Source: an uncultured Armatimonadota bacterium (lineage in GTDB: Bacteria > Armatimonadota > Fimbriimonadia > Fimbriimonadales > GBS-DC). Taken from it: a stretch of DNA of 36,717 nucleotides. The position numbers and the translations under genes are program-made. Shown piece after piece: positions 15,576 through 23,026 of this stretch (position 1 is its first letter; each line of letters begins with the position of its first letter). The DNA lies in contig CAKZQI010000278.1 in NCBI GenBank assembly GCA_937139515.1, forward strand, positions 1 through 36,717, given 5' to 3'. The notes below the pieces were generated by a model that saw nothing but the letters and a program-made list of their open reading frames with translations, made no database searches and was not told the DNA's origin.

Positions 15576-16757
15576 TCAGGTTCGTTCGAAAAGCCCCGCA
15601 GCGCCCATTCCGAGCGCAGCGCACATCGTGACCAAGCCATAGTGCCTGCCCGTGCGCTGAAGCGCACACACCAGCGTGGCGACTTGACGCGCGCCCGTGC
15701 ATCCCAGCGGATGTCCCAACGCAATCGCCCCACCCAGAGGGTTCACCCGCTCCATCGGCAGTTCGAACAGCTTCTGGGACGCCAGCACCTGCGCGGCGAA
15801 CGCCTCGTTGAATTCGATATGGTCTAAGTCGCCAGCCGACAGGTTGTGCCGTCGGAGCAGTTTGGGAATCGCATAAGCGGGCGCGACCCCGAAATCTTCG
15901 GGCGGGAGCGCAGCGACCGTATAGCCCACGAAGCGCGCCAAGGGCTTGATGCCCAACTGCTGTGCCTTGCGCTCGCTCATCAGCAGAACCGCTGCGGCGC
16001 CGTCGCTCCGCTGGGAGGCGTTGCCCGCCGTAATCTGACCGTCTGCACGAAACGCAGGGCGCAACTTTGCCAGACCCTCCATGCTCGTGTCGCGTCGGGG
16101 ACCTTCGTCCTGCTCCACCGTGATGGGGATGCGCACAGGGCGCCCCTGCTTGTCCAACTCTTGCAGTTCGGTCTGCACCGACACAATCTCTTCGCGGAAC
16201 AGCCCTTCATCTTGGGCGCGTATCGCCTTTTGATGGCTTTGGAGCGCGAAGGCGTCGCTCTGCTCGCGTGTGATGCCGTGCTTGCGTGCCAACAGTTCCA
16301 CTGACAGCCCCATACTAAGATAGGTGTTCGGGGCGTTCTGGAAGAGGGTGGGGTTTGGATGGGTGTGGATGTCCAAGAATGGCACACGCGTCATACTCTC
16401 CACGCCCCCTGCGATGATAACCTCCGCATCGCCTGTGCGGATGCGTTCGCTGGCAATCGCCACCGCTTCCAAGCCTGAGGCGCAGAAACGGTTGACCGTT
16501 GTACCCGGCGTGCTAATCGGCAAACCCGCCCGCAAAGAGGCTACCCGTGCCACATTCATGCCCGACTCGCCCTCGGGGGTGGAACAGCCCAGTATCACAT
16601 CGTCTATCTCGTTGGGGTCTAGGGCGGGACAGCGCTCCAAAACGGCGCGGATGGCAAAACTGGCTAAGTCATCAGGTCGTGTGTGCCGAAAACTACCTCG
16701 GGGCGCTTTCCCAATCGGGGTACGCGCCACAGCGACAATCAGAGCCTCGGTGCCCAT
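15576..16757 (-). CDS. Acetyl-CoA acetyltransferase (thiolase)
   Basis: I prefer the ATG at 16757 (MGTEALIVAVARTPIGKAP) since a TATTCT box lies six bases upstream; a TTG at 16775 is the alternative. The 393-residue enzyme has the thiolase nucleophile in TTVNRFCASGLEAV, the histidine in GGAIALGHPLGCTGAR and the second cysteine in VTMCAALGMGAAG, so it is catalytically complete. It either cleaves 3-ketoacyl-CoA in beta-oxidation or condenses acetyl-CoA; the sequence resembles FadA-type enzymes a little more than PhaA. No partner FadB or other beta-oxidation gene lies next to it. Confidence 0.93.
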   Translation of the reverse strand: MGTEALIVAVARTPIGKAPRGSFRHTRPDDLASFAIRAVLERCPALDPNEIDDVILGCSTPEGESGMNVARVASLRAGLPISTPGTTVNRFCASGLEAVAIASERIRTGDAEVIIAGGVESMTRVPFLDIHTHPNPTLFQNAPNTYLSMGLSVELLARKHGITREQSDAFALQSHQKAIRAQDEGLFREEIVSVQTELQELDKQGRPVRIPITVEQDEGPRRDTSMEGLAKLRPAFRADGQITAGNASQRSDGAAAVLLMSERKAQQLGIKPLARFVGYTVAALPPEDFGVAPAYAIPKLLRRHNLSAGDLDHIEFNEAFAAQVLASQKLFELPMERVNPLGGAIALGHPLGCTGARQVATLVCALQRTGRHYGLVTMCAALGMGAAGLFERT

Positions 16758-16763
16758 GCTTTT

Positions 16764-16769
16764 AGAATA
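16764..16769 (-). promoter_or_regulatory. Putative -10 box of thiolase (leaderless)
   Basis: TATTCT on the minus strand ends six bases before the ATG at 16757 and there is no ribosome site, the arrangement expected when transcription starts at the start codon. Confidence 0.45.
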
Positions 16770-16785
16770 CCCCAAAGCGGGCGTG

Positions 16786-17124
16786 CTATGGTCGGAGATC
16801 CTCGCTCACACACTCGCCACACTCCAGCCAGACCTCTTTGGGAATCTCTTGGAGAGCGTTTTGTGCGCGCCCACGCGTGAACACGGGGCGGTACAGAGTT
16901 GTACCGGGTGGATAGGTATGGTGGCAGGAATGGCACTCTGCCTCCGACTCCGCCACTACGGGAGTGAAACCGGCGATAATCCAGCCGTTGTGCCCCAGGT
17001 GGGTCGCCAGCGACTCCAGCGCAGCACGCACCGTGAGCGATTTGTTAGAATGGTAGTACCGCTCCGCAATCTCATCCAACAAAGCAATCGTCGCCTCATC
17101 TAAAGTAAAGTTCACCCGCTTCAT
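16786..17124 (-). CDS. Ribbon-helix-helix protein with a C-terminal four-cysteine zinc site
   Basis: The 112-residue protein starts MKRVNFTLDEATIALLDEIA and continues through RYYHSNKSLTVRAALESLAT, the pattern of a CopG/Arc-type ribbon-helix-helix DNA-binding domain (residues 1-45). The second half has two pairs of cysteines, CHSC (about 64-67) and CGEC (about 102-105), with histidines beside the first, suggesting a zinc ribbon. RHH regulators bind operators as dimers and often repress their own genes. It lies upstream of the thiolase gene in the same direction (28 bases apart), which makes the thiolase a candidate target. No toxin gene accompanies it. The combination with a zinc site is not one I can name. 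Confidence 0.65.
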   Translation of the reverse strand: MKRVNFTLDEATIALLDEIAERYYHSNKSLTVRAALESLATHLGHNGWIIAGFTPVVAESEAECHSCHHTYPPGTTLYRPVFTRGRAQNALQEIPKEVWLECGECVSEDLRP

Positions 17125-17194
17125 TCGTTAGCAGTCCCCTTCTATGGTTGGTGAATCGCTTCTGAAGTGTACCCGATGGCTTCAAGCCTTGTCA

Positions 17195-17203
17195 GGAAGC
17201 AGG
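17195..17203. repeat. Left 9-bp target-site duplication of MITE copy A
   Basis: GGAAGCAGG immediately precedes the left terminal repeat and is repeated exactly at 17392-17400. Confidence 0.85.
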
Positions 17204-17391
17204 GAGGGTGTTCGAAAAATCACTGGGATCGCGGGCGTCCCGCCCGCATCCGTGGCACGGGCATCCCTCACCAAGCGGTTCTCAACGACAATGCAGGCGA
17301 GACGCCTGCGCTCTCAGCGGACCCATTCTGCCCTGACCTACCCGATTTTTCACGGGCAGGATGCCCGTGCTACGATTTTTCGAACACCCTC
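17204..17391. mobile_element. P3 MITE, copy A (188 bp)
   Basis: The element is bounded by perfect 17-bp inverted repeats, GAGGGTGTTCGAAAAAT (17204-17220) and its complement (17375-17391), and by an exact 9-bp target duplication. It codes for no transposase, so it must be moved in trans. The interior holds GC-rich palindromes such as CACGGGCAGGATGCCCGTG (17351-17369), GCGGGCGTCCCGCCCGC and AGGCGAGACGCCT. It lies between the 3' end of the restriction cassette and the RHH gene; 17125-17203 shows nothing else. Confidence 0.9.
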
Positions 17392-17400
17392 GGAAGCAGG
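17392..17400. repeat. Right 9-bp target-site duplication of MITE copy A
   Basis: GGAAGCAGG follows the right terminal repeat and equals 17195-17203. A 9-bp duplication is known for IS1 and IS4/Tn5-type transposases, among others. Confidence 0.85.
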
Positions 17401-17424
17401 GTTTAAGCTCTTTCCCCTGCCTGT

Positions 17425-18150
17425 TCAAAAGGGCGAAGCAGGGGTTTCCTGTATCCGCTGGATGGCGGTGGTGAAATAATGGTCATCAATCTCAATCCCG
17501 ATGAAGTGTCGCTCCAATCTCTTAGCAACGACACCTGTTGTGCCTGACCCCATGAACGGGTCAAGGACCCAGTCACCTTCTCGGGAGGCAATCAATAGGA
17601 TTCGTGTAAGCAGGCTCTCTGGCTTCTCGGCAGGGTGGTCTGTCTGATGTTTCTCTGCTGGAATTGTCCAGAGATTGCGCATCTGTTTGCCTCCGTTCAA
17701 CTGCTTTGCCAACTCATAGTTGAAGTAGTATTTTTTCGATTTGCTCGCAATCCAAATGAGCTCGGTCGAGGGCGCCAACCGATTGCGCTGGAGAAGTGGG
17801 GTAGCGTTGGGTTTGTACCAGATTAGGTCGTTGATAATCCACAGTCCAAGTTCTTTGAGTACCATCCCAATAGAAGGATGATTGTGAAGCGTCCCCGAAA
17901 TCCACAGCGTGCCATCCTCTGCCAGCACTCGCACACACTCGGCAACCCATCGGCGATTAAACTCGTGGAGATTGTCTACCTGATCCCACTGACCCTTGTT
18001 GCATTCTACTGGTCTGCCACCTTTGCAAGTTAGAAATCCACTGCCTGAGAGGTTGTACGGTGGGTCTGCAAAGATGAGTTGGATGCTGTTGGGTTCCAAC
18101 TTGGGCATCCATTCGAGAGCATCACCGTGAATCAAACGCGTTTCAGCCAT
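17425..18150 (-). CDS. Site-specific DNA methyltransferase M1 of AlwI-type cassette
   Basis: The 241-residue protein has DPPYNLSGSG (catalytic motif IV, residues about 31-40) ahead of the SAM-binding motif DPFMGSGTTG (motif I, near residue 200), the beta-class order of amino-methyltransferases. DPPY predicts N6-adenine methylation. It shares the general design of the adjacent M2 but is clearly diverged. It overlaps the end of M2 by eight bases and so is the last gene of a three-gene operon R-M2-M1. Two enzymes would be needed to protect both strands of an asymmetric site. The last residues (RIQETPASPF) end 34 bases before the MITE. Confidence 0.92.
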   Translation of the reverse strand: MAETRLIHGDALEWMPKLEPNSIQLIFADPPYNLSGSGFLTCKGGRPVECNKGQWDQVDNLHEFNRRWVAECVRVLAEDGTLWISGTLHNHPSIGMVLKELGLWIINDLIWYKPNATPLLQRNRLAPSTELIWIASKSKKYYFNYELAKQLNGGKQMRNLWTIPAEKHQTDHPAEKPESLLTRILLIASREGDWVLDPFMGSGTTGVVAKRLERHFIGIEIDDHYFTTAIQRIQETPASPF

Positions 18151-18952
18151 CCGTTAGCACCCCTTGTGTTTGTACCCGAGCAATCCTTTTTTGTGCGATT
18201 TCATAATACATAGGGTCTTTCTCAATACCAATCCATCGACGCCCCAGTTGGTGCGCTACAGCCACAGTAGTGCCTGTGCCGAGAAAAGGGTCTAAAACGA
18301 TGTCGTCTGGGTCAGAAGATGCAGTGATAATGATTCTTAACAATCTTTCAGGTTTTTGGGTTGGGTGAAGTGCTCGTCCATCTGCTCTGCGTATTCGCTC
18401 TGCCCCCTGAACAGATGGTAAATCGACGAAGTCTAAGAAATCGCTCATCTGTTTTGTGATGCCTCCAGCAGATTTATGAGGGTTAAGTGCCTTCACTGCC
18501 TCGTAGTTGAATTTCCAGCCTGAGCCTTTGGCAAACCAAACCACATACTCTGTGGCGTGGGTGAAAGTACGCCTCGTGAGGTTAGGCATCGGGTTCGTTT
18601 TGCGCCACGTGATGATATTATTGATTCGCAGTCCTACCTTTTTGCCTGCCATCACTACTTCACCGATGTTGTGGTAGGTACACGAGACATACAAGCTACC
18701 ACCTGGCATGAGAATGTCATTCGTCAAACTAACCCACTCTTGAGTGAACTGCCAATACTCTTGCTCGTCCCAGGTATCCCAGCCTTCATTCATTTTGTAA
18801 AACGGCCCGCCCGTTTGGTTGTTGACCAATGTAAGGGATTTGCCCGAGAGATTGTAAGGTGGGTCGGCATACACAAGAGCGACGCTTTCCCTCTCCACAC
18901 AGCTGCGCATTACCTCGATACAGTCGCCCAGATAGATGATGTTAGTTTTCAT
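18143..18952 (-). CDS. Site-specific DNA methyltransferase M2 of AlwI-type cassette
   Basis: The start at 18952 (MKTNIIYLGDCIEVMRSC) lies within the last codons of the endonuclease gene, an 11-base overlap, and fits the family better than a longer frame. The 269-residue protein has motif IV DPPYNLSGKS (about 30-39) and motif I DPFLGTGTTVAVA (about 221), a beta-class adenine methyltransferase, with HPTQKPERLLRI just before motif I as usual. It should modify the strand not handled by M1. Confidence 0.92.
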   Translation of the reverse strand: MKTNIIYLGDCIEVMRSCVERESVALVYADPPYNLSGKSLTLVNNQTGGPFYKMNEGWDTWDEQEYWQFTQEWVSLTNDILMPGGSLYVSCTYHNIGEVVMAGKKVGLRINNIITWRKTNPMPNLTRRTFTHATEYVVWFAKGSGWKFNYEAVKALNPHKSAGGITKQMSDFLDFVDLPSVQGAERIRRADGRALHPTQKPERLLRIIITASSDPDDIVLDPFLGTGTTVAVAHQLGRRWIGIEKDPMYYEIAQKRIARVQTQGVLTDG

Positions 18953-20720
18953 GCTCGTGCCTCTCCGACCAGAGTTCGATGCGTTCTGCGATTTTCCTGC
19001 TCCATTTTTCATAGTTCTCTACATTCTCTACTGCCAAGAGTTCATCCAGTAGACTCCCAAACAAAGTGTGGTCGTAGCTTCTTATGTTGTCTGCAATCGG
19101 TTCTAAAATCTGCCTGAACTGTTGTACTGTCAGTGGCACGATGCGCCTTCGAACACCAGCATACTCATACTTTACAGCAAACCAAAACTGAGAATAGGTG
19201 TCTGTGTGGATGCGTGGGGCGAGGAACAGGCAATACACTTTTTTGTCAGGGTGTTGATCCTCGTACTCCTTTAGGTGTCGCATCACAGGCTGGGTTTCAC
19301 GAATCCATTGCGTTCGCGAACAGTCTAATGTTACTTCTATCAGGAGATGGAATTGCTGGTAAACAACTTCAATGTCCGCTCGGTTGCCAGGTGCATGCGT
19401 TAAGGGGTTTCCATACGTGTCAGAGGGGTAATTAGGCTTGACATAGATCTCATCGTCTAAGATTACGAACAAGTCATGTACAAATTTCTCGAAATCCTCT
19501 GGCTTTAACTTAATAGGCTTTTTCATATCAGATAGCCGGTTTATAATCTCCAGAAGAGCCTGCCAGTTATGGCGGAGTTCCGCTCTCAATACATCTTGTG
19601 TTGATTCGCGCAGAGCCTGGCGCAACTTTGCCTCTAGCATCATGAGAGATTGAGTATCTGTATCGGGTGCAGGCAACTCAAGAAGGGCGGGGTCGATCAA
19701 TCCTAAGACTCGCGGCTCCTGTTTGATCACCTGAACCAGTGCCTCTAAGACGCGGTATATCTCGTGTTGCTGTTCCCAAGGCAGAGTAGGCTTGTCAGGG
19801 TCACCTAAATATTCAACATACTCATCAAGCGAAGAGAATCGCTCGGCTTTGGCGTCAAAAGCCTCCAAAAGCTGATCTACTTGAGCAGTTCGTGTGGGGT
19901 CTATCTGGATGCTATACTCGCCTCCAAATGTGTCACTCTTGACAAGAAGGAAACCAGTAAGATGGAAAGCACGCAGAATGTTATCCCCGTAATCCAATGT
20001 GTTCTTAAAATATTTATTTTGTTCGTCAATAGATTTATCCTGATAGAATTCTATAACCCAGTCCAAAGCGGATAATTTCCTATCTCGATAGGCTTCTACT
20101 AACTTGACATGCTCCGAGATACGGTCAGCTTGCAAAAGGGTAGGCACGAACAAGCAAAACTCATCACGAGTAATACCTGTGCCTGTTTTTTCTTGAAGTT
20201 CTTTGATTAACTTCAGAGTGCCTATAAACGGCTTTATGTTAAATCCAATCTTCTCGGAAAAGTCCCGATTGAGAGGGTTAGGGAACTGTAACTTCAGCAT
20301 CGCTCGAAAGAAAACTTCTTGGAAAGTCTCGGGGTTTTCCAGAATGCGCTTGCCGCTCGCTGTTATCTGAATTATTTTATCCACGCCGATTACCTTCACA
20401 AAGCCCAACTTTTTCAGCGGATTGAGTGATTGTCTGCCTCGCATTGGAGGGTCATTGTAGTGCTGGGCTTCGAACACTGTCTCAGCAGTTTGCCAATCTA
20501 ACATTACATCATAGTCGTTAAATAAATCAGATATATGTTCAGGAATAATTTGAGGTCTATAGAGTCGTGCCTGTATCAAAGCAATCTGGTAGTCTTTCTG
20601 TATTTGCTCGTTAAAAGGTTTGCCCTCGAACTGACAAAGCGTTCTCAAGAAACCCGATAGCCGCTCAGGGTTCCGGACCGTCGTTGACAGCGACCAAGCC
20701 TTCCTTCCAGAAGTTAGCAT
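18942..20720 (-). CDS. AlwI-family type II restriction endonuclease
   Basis: The start at 20720 (MLTSGRKAWSLSTTVRNPER) is supported by TATACT seven bases upstream; a longer frame would overlap the glycosyltransferase gene. The 592-residue protein begins with the WSLSTTVRNPERL and FEGKPFNEQIQKDYQ pattern of the AlwI family, whose type member cuts beside the asymmetric site GGATC. The probable nuclease core is near residues 460-500, with NRADIEVVYQQFHLLIEVTL giving the acidic residues of a PD-(D/E)xK-like fold in the E-x-T variant. The region is visibly poorer in G+C than its neighbours (for example 19981-20060), which points to horizontal transfer. The actual target sequence cannot be read from the protein. 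Confidence 0.88.
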   Translation of the reverse strand: MLTSGRKAWSLSTTVRNPERLSGFLRTLCQFEGKPFNEQIQKDYQIALIQARLYRPQIIPEHISDLFNDYDVMLDWQTAETVFEAQHYNDPPMRGRQSLNPLKKLGFVKVIGVDKIIQITASGKRILENPETFQEVFFRAMLKLQFPNPLNRDFSEKIGFNIKPFIGTLKLIKELQEKTGTGITRDEFCLFVPTLLQADRISEHVKLVEAYRDRKLSALDWVIEFYQDKSIDEQNKYFKNTLDYGDNILRAFHLTGFLLVKSDTFGGEYSIQIDPTRTAQVDQLLEAFDAKAERFSSLDEYVEYLGDPDKPTLPWEQQHEIYRVLEALVQVIKQEPRVLGLIDPALLELPAPDTDTQSLMMLEAKLRQALRESTQDVLRAELRHNWQALLEIINRLSDMKKPIKLKPEDFEKFVHDLFVILDDEIYVKPNYPSDTYGNPLTHAPGNRADIEVVYQQFHLLIEVTLDCSRTQWIRETQPVMRHLKEYEDQHPDKKVYCLFLAPRIHTDTYSQFWFAVKYEYAGVRRRIVPLTVQQFRQILEPIADNIRSYDHTLFGSLLDELLAVENVENYEKWSRKIAERIELWSERHEHEN

Positions 20721-20727
20721 AGACAGA

Positions 20728-20733
20728 AGTATA
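20728..20733 (-). promoter_or_regulatory. Putative -10 box of the restriction operon (leaderless)
   Basis: TATACT on the minus strand is followed by seven bases and the ATG at 20720 with no ribosome site, consistent with a leaderless mRNA for the endonuclease. Confidence 0.5.
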
Positions 20734-20734
20734 C

Positions 20735-21628
20735 CTATCGCACGCGCCCAAGCCACCTCACGAAGGCGTCCTTGTAGTTCTTCAACAGGAACAGCGACGC
20801 CCGAAGTGCCAACCCCACCGGCACGAACGGACGCAAAAAGAACGGTGTCTTGCGCGCATAGTGCTTCTTGTAGAAGCGGTACATGCTGATGTGGAACACG
20901 CGGATCATGCGGTTCGCCACGAGGTCGGTACTGCGCCCAATCGCATGCACGATTTTCGCTTCAGGGTAGTAGACTACGCGCCCGCCCAACTGCCACGCCC
21001 GATAGCAAAGGTCAGTGTCCTCGCAATACATGAAGAACTGCTCGTCCAGCCCACCTAACCGCTCATAGAGTTCTCGGCGGATGAACAGCGCTGCGCCCGA
21101 AACCCAGTCCACCTCGCGTTCGCTGTTGTGGTCCCAGTCGGTCATCAGGTAGTCGCGTGTGAAGCGGTTGTTGGGGAAGAGCTTGCCCAGCGGGGTGTTG
21201 CGGAAGAGCGCCGCCGTGGGGTTCGGGAACTGCCGACACGAGTACTGCAGGCTCCCGTCAGGATTGAGGATTTTCGGACCGATAATGCCCATCTCAGGAT
21301 GACGCTCGGCATACGCCACCAACAAGTCGAGCGCGCTGGGCATCACAATTGTATCGGGATTAAGCAGGAACAGGTAGTTGCCCTGCGCGCCTTTCGCTAT
21401 CAGATTGTGCCCGCGCGAGAAGCCCAGATTCTGCTCACTCACTAGCAGACGCACTTGGGGGAACTCCTTCTCAATCATCTGCACGCTTCCGTCATGCGAA
21501 GCATTATCCAGTACGATGATTTCGTAGGGCACCTTGGGCGGGGTGTCCAAAATGGAACGTAGGGATTGGCGCAGATGCTCCCGTGCGTTCCAGTTCACAA
21601 TCTGAACGGTGAGAATCGGTCGCTCCAT
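20735..21628 (-). CDS. Family 2 glycosyltransferase, rhamnosyltransferase-like
   Basis: The 297-residue protein has a GT-A fold start, LTVQIVNWNAREHLRQSL, then IIVLDNASHDGSVQMIEKEF, FLLNPDTIVMPSAL (metal/nucleotide site), and the acceptor region DWVSGAALFIRRELYERLGG followed by YCEDTDLCYRAW, the ED motif with the catalytic base. A basic amphipathic C-terminus with FFLRPFVPVGLALRASLFLL may touch the membrane. It probably adds a sugar (often rhamnose) to a cell-surface polysaccharide. No other polysaccharide genes are adjacent. It ends 14 bases before the restriction gene start. Confidence 0.9.
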   Translation of the reverse strand: MERPILTVQIVNWNAREHLRQSLRSILDTPPKVPYEIIVLDNASHDGSVQMIEKEFPQVRLLVSEQNLGFSRGHNLIAKGAQGNYLFLLNPDTIVMPSALDLLVAYAERHPEMGIIGPKILNPDGSLQYSCRQFPNPTAALFRNTPLGKLFPNNRFTRDYLMTDWDHNSEREVDWVSGAALFIRRELYERLGGLDEQFFMYCEDTDLCYRAWQLGGRVVYYPEAKIVHAIGRSTDLVANRMIRVFHISMYRFYKKHYARKTPFFLRPFVPVGLALRASLFLLKNYKDAFVRWLGRVR

Positions 21629-21734
21629 TCACGATATAGGGTACCTGAGTGTCGGCGGATCTGAATCCTTTTCGCAACCGCCTGCCTCTAACCCTATGAC
21701 ACCCACAAAACGGGTCAATCAAAACGAACTATAC

Positions 21735-21741
21735 AAGGAGG
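21735..21741 (+). promoter_or_regulatory. Strong ribosome binding site
   Basis: AAGGAGG lies seven bases before the ATG at 21749 and fixes the start of the rhodanese/MBL gene. Confidence 0.85.
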
Positions 21742-21748
21742 AACGATT

Positions 21749-22918
21749 ATGGCAACTTCAACCAAAACCGCTATTACGGTAGCAGAGCTGGATGAGATGA
21801 TTGAGCAAGGCAATCAGTTCTTGCTCTTGGATGTACGCAACGCCGACGAGTTCGAGCGCTGGAAGATAGAAGGGCGCCATCCGTTTGAGACCATCCATAT
21901 CCCCTACTTCGCCTTCCTTGAGAACGAGGAGGAGAACATCGCCCGCGTGCCCAAAGGACAGCTCGTGGTGGCAGTGTGCGCGAAGGGCGGTTCGTCGGAT
22001 TATGTGGCGAACCTCCTGCGTGAGCGCGGGTACGAGGCGGTGAACCTGGAAGGCGGAATGATTGCTTGGGGCAACTACTATCGCACGCGCCGTATCCCAG
22101 ACACGGGCACCGACCTGGCAATCTACCAGATTATTCGCGTGGCACGCGGTGACCTCGCTTATGCGGTGGTCAGCAATGGCGAAGCGGTGCTGATAGACCC
22201 GACCCGCCACGCAGAGGTCTACACGAGCCTTGCCGAGCGCGAGGGCTTCAAGATTGTGGCTATCTTTGACACCCACGCGCACGCCGACCACATCAGCAGC
22301 GGTCCGCGCCTTGCCAAAGAGCTCGGCGTACCGTACTTCCTGCACCCCTACGACGGCATCCACCCCATCGATATGCTCCCTGCCACCTTTGAGTATGAGC
22401 ATCTGAAAGACAACTTCACCTTCAAGTTCGGCAACGCCACCCTGAAGGGCATCCATATCCCTGGACACACGTTGGGCAACATGGCGTTCTTGGTGAACGA
22501 CCGCTACCTATTCACGGGCGACTCCATCTTCATCGTGTCGGTCGCACGCCCCGACCTTGGTGGACGCGGTCAGGAGTGGGCGCCTATCCACTACGAGTCC
22601 CTCTACAAGAAGCTGTTGGTGTTGCCCGATGAGACGGTGGTGCTTCCTGCGCACTTTGCGATGGCGAGCAAGGAGGGGCGTGCCGATGGCACCTTCTACG
22701 ACACGCTGGGCAACATCAAGCGCAACAACCCGAAGGAGTACCTCGCACCGAGCAAGGAGGCGTTTATTGAGTTCATGCTCAGCACCCTGCCCGTGTTCCC
22801 GCCCCAGTATGTGGACATCAAGCGCGTGAACGGTGGGCTACTGGTGCCCGACGAGGAGAAGGCGAGCGAGCTTGAGCTCGGCAAGAATGTGTGCGCCTTA
22901 GCTGACGCATACAACTAA
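21749..22918 (+). CDS. Rhodanese-metallo-beta-lactamase fusion, persulfide dioxygenase-like
   Basis: The 389-residue protein has a rhodanese domain first (residues about 8-115; LLLDVRNADEFERWKI and the active cysteine in VVAVCAKGGSSDYVA), then a metallo-beta-lactamase domain (about 120-320) with the metal motif DTHAHADHISSGPRLA, GIHIPGHTLGNMAF and FTGDSIFIVSVARPDLGG. The latter matches ETHE1/BlaI-type persulfide dioxygenases, which oxidise glutathione persulfide to sulfite. In most fusions the rhodanese domain is at the C-terminus, so the order is less common. A tail of about 60 residues is not assigned. It is followed by a YeiH-type exporter, which supports a role in sulfane-sulfur handling. 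Confidence 0.85.
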   Translation: MATSTKTAITVAELDEMIEQGNQFLLLDVRNADEFERWKIEGRHPFETIHIPYFAFLENEEENIARVPKGQLVVAVCAKGGSSDYVANLLRERGYEAVNLEGGMIAWGNYYRTRRIPDTGTDLAIYQIIRVARGDLAYAVVSNGEAVLIDPTRHAEVYTSLAEREGFKIVAIFDTHAHADHISSGPRLAKELGVPYFLHPYDGIHPIDMLPATFEYEHLKDNFTFKFGNATLKGIHIPGHTLGNMAFLVNDRYLFTGDSIFIVSVARPDLGGRGQEWAPIHYESLYKKLLVLPDETVVLPAHFAMASKEGRADGTFYDTLGNIKRNNPKEYLAPSKEAFIEFMLSTLPVFPPQYVDIKRVNGGLLVPDEEKASELELGKNVCALADAYN

Positions 22919-22947
22919 CTGAATAGCCTCAGTGCAGAGCGCGTTTC

Positions 22948-22972
22948 GGGGGGCGGTTGAAGACCGCCCCCC
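22948..22972 (+). terminator. Stem-loop between the rhodanese/MBL and exporter genes
   Basis: GGGGGGCGGT and ACCGCCCCCC form a perfect 10-bp stem with loop TGAAG. No T-run follows, so it is more likely a processing or attenuating hairpin that lowers exporter expression than a full terminator. Confidence 0.55.
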
Positions 22973-23026
22973 TCCGCTAAAGGGACTCATCAACCTAAAG
23001 CAAATATCAACAGGAGGTTTACAACG

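Noticed and set aside
16786-17124. Antitoxin of a toxin-antitoxin pair
   Set aside because: No small toxin-like gene lies on either side; the downstream gene is a thiolase and the upstream space is empty up to the MITE.
20721-20756. Longer start of the AlwI-type endonuclease
   Set aside because: It would overlap the glycosyltransferase gene and place the likely -10 box inside the coding region.
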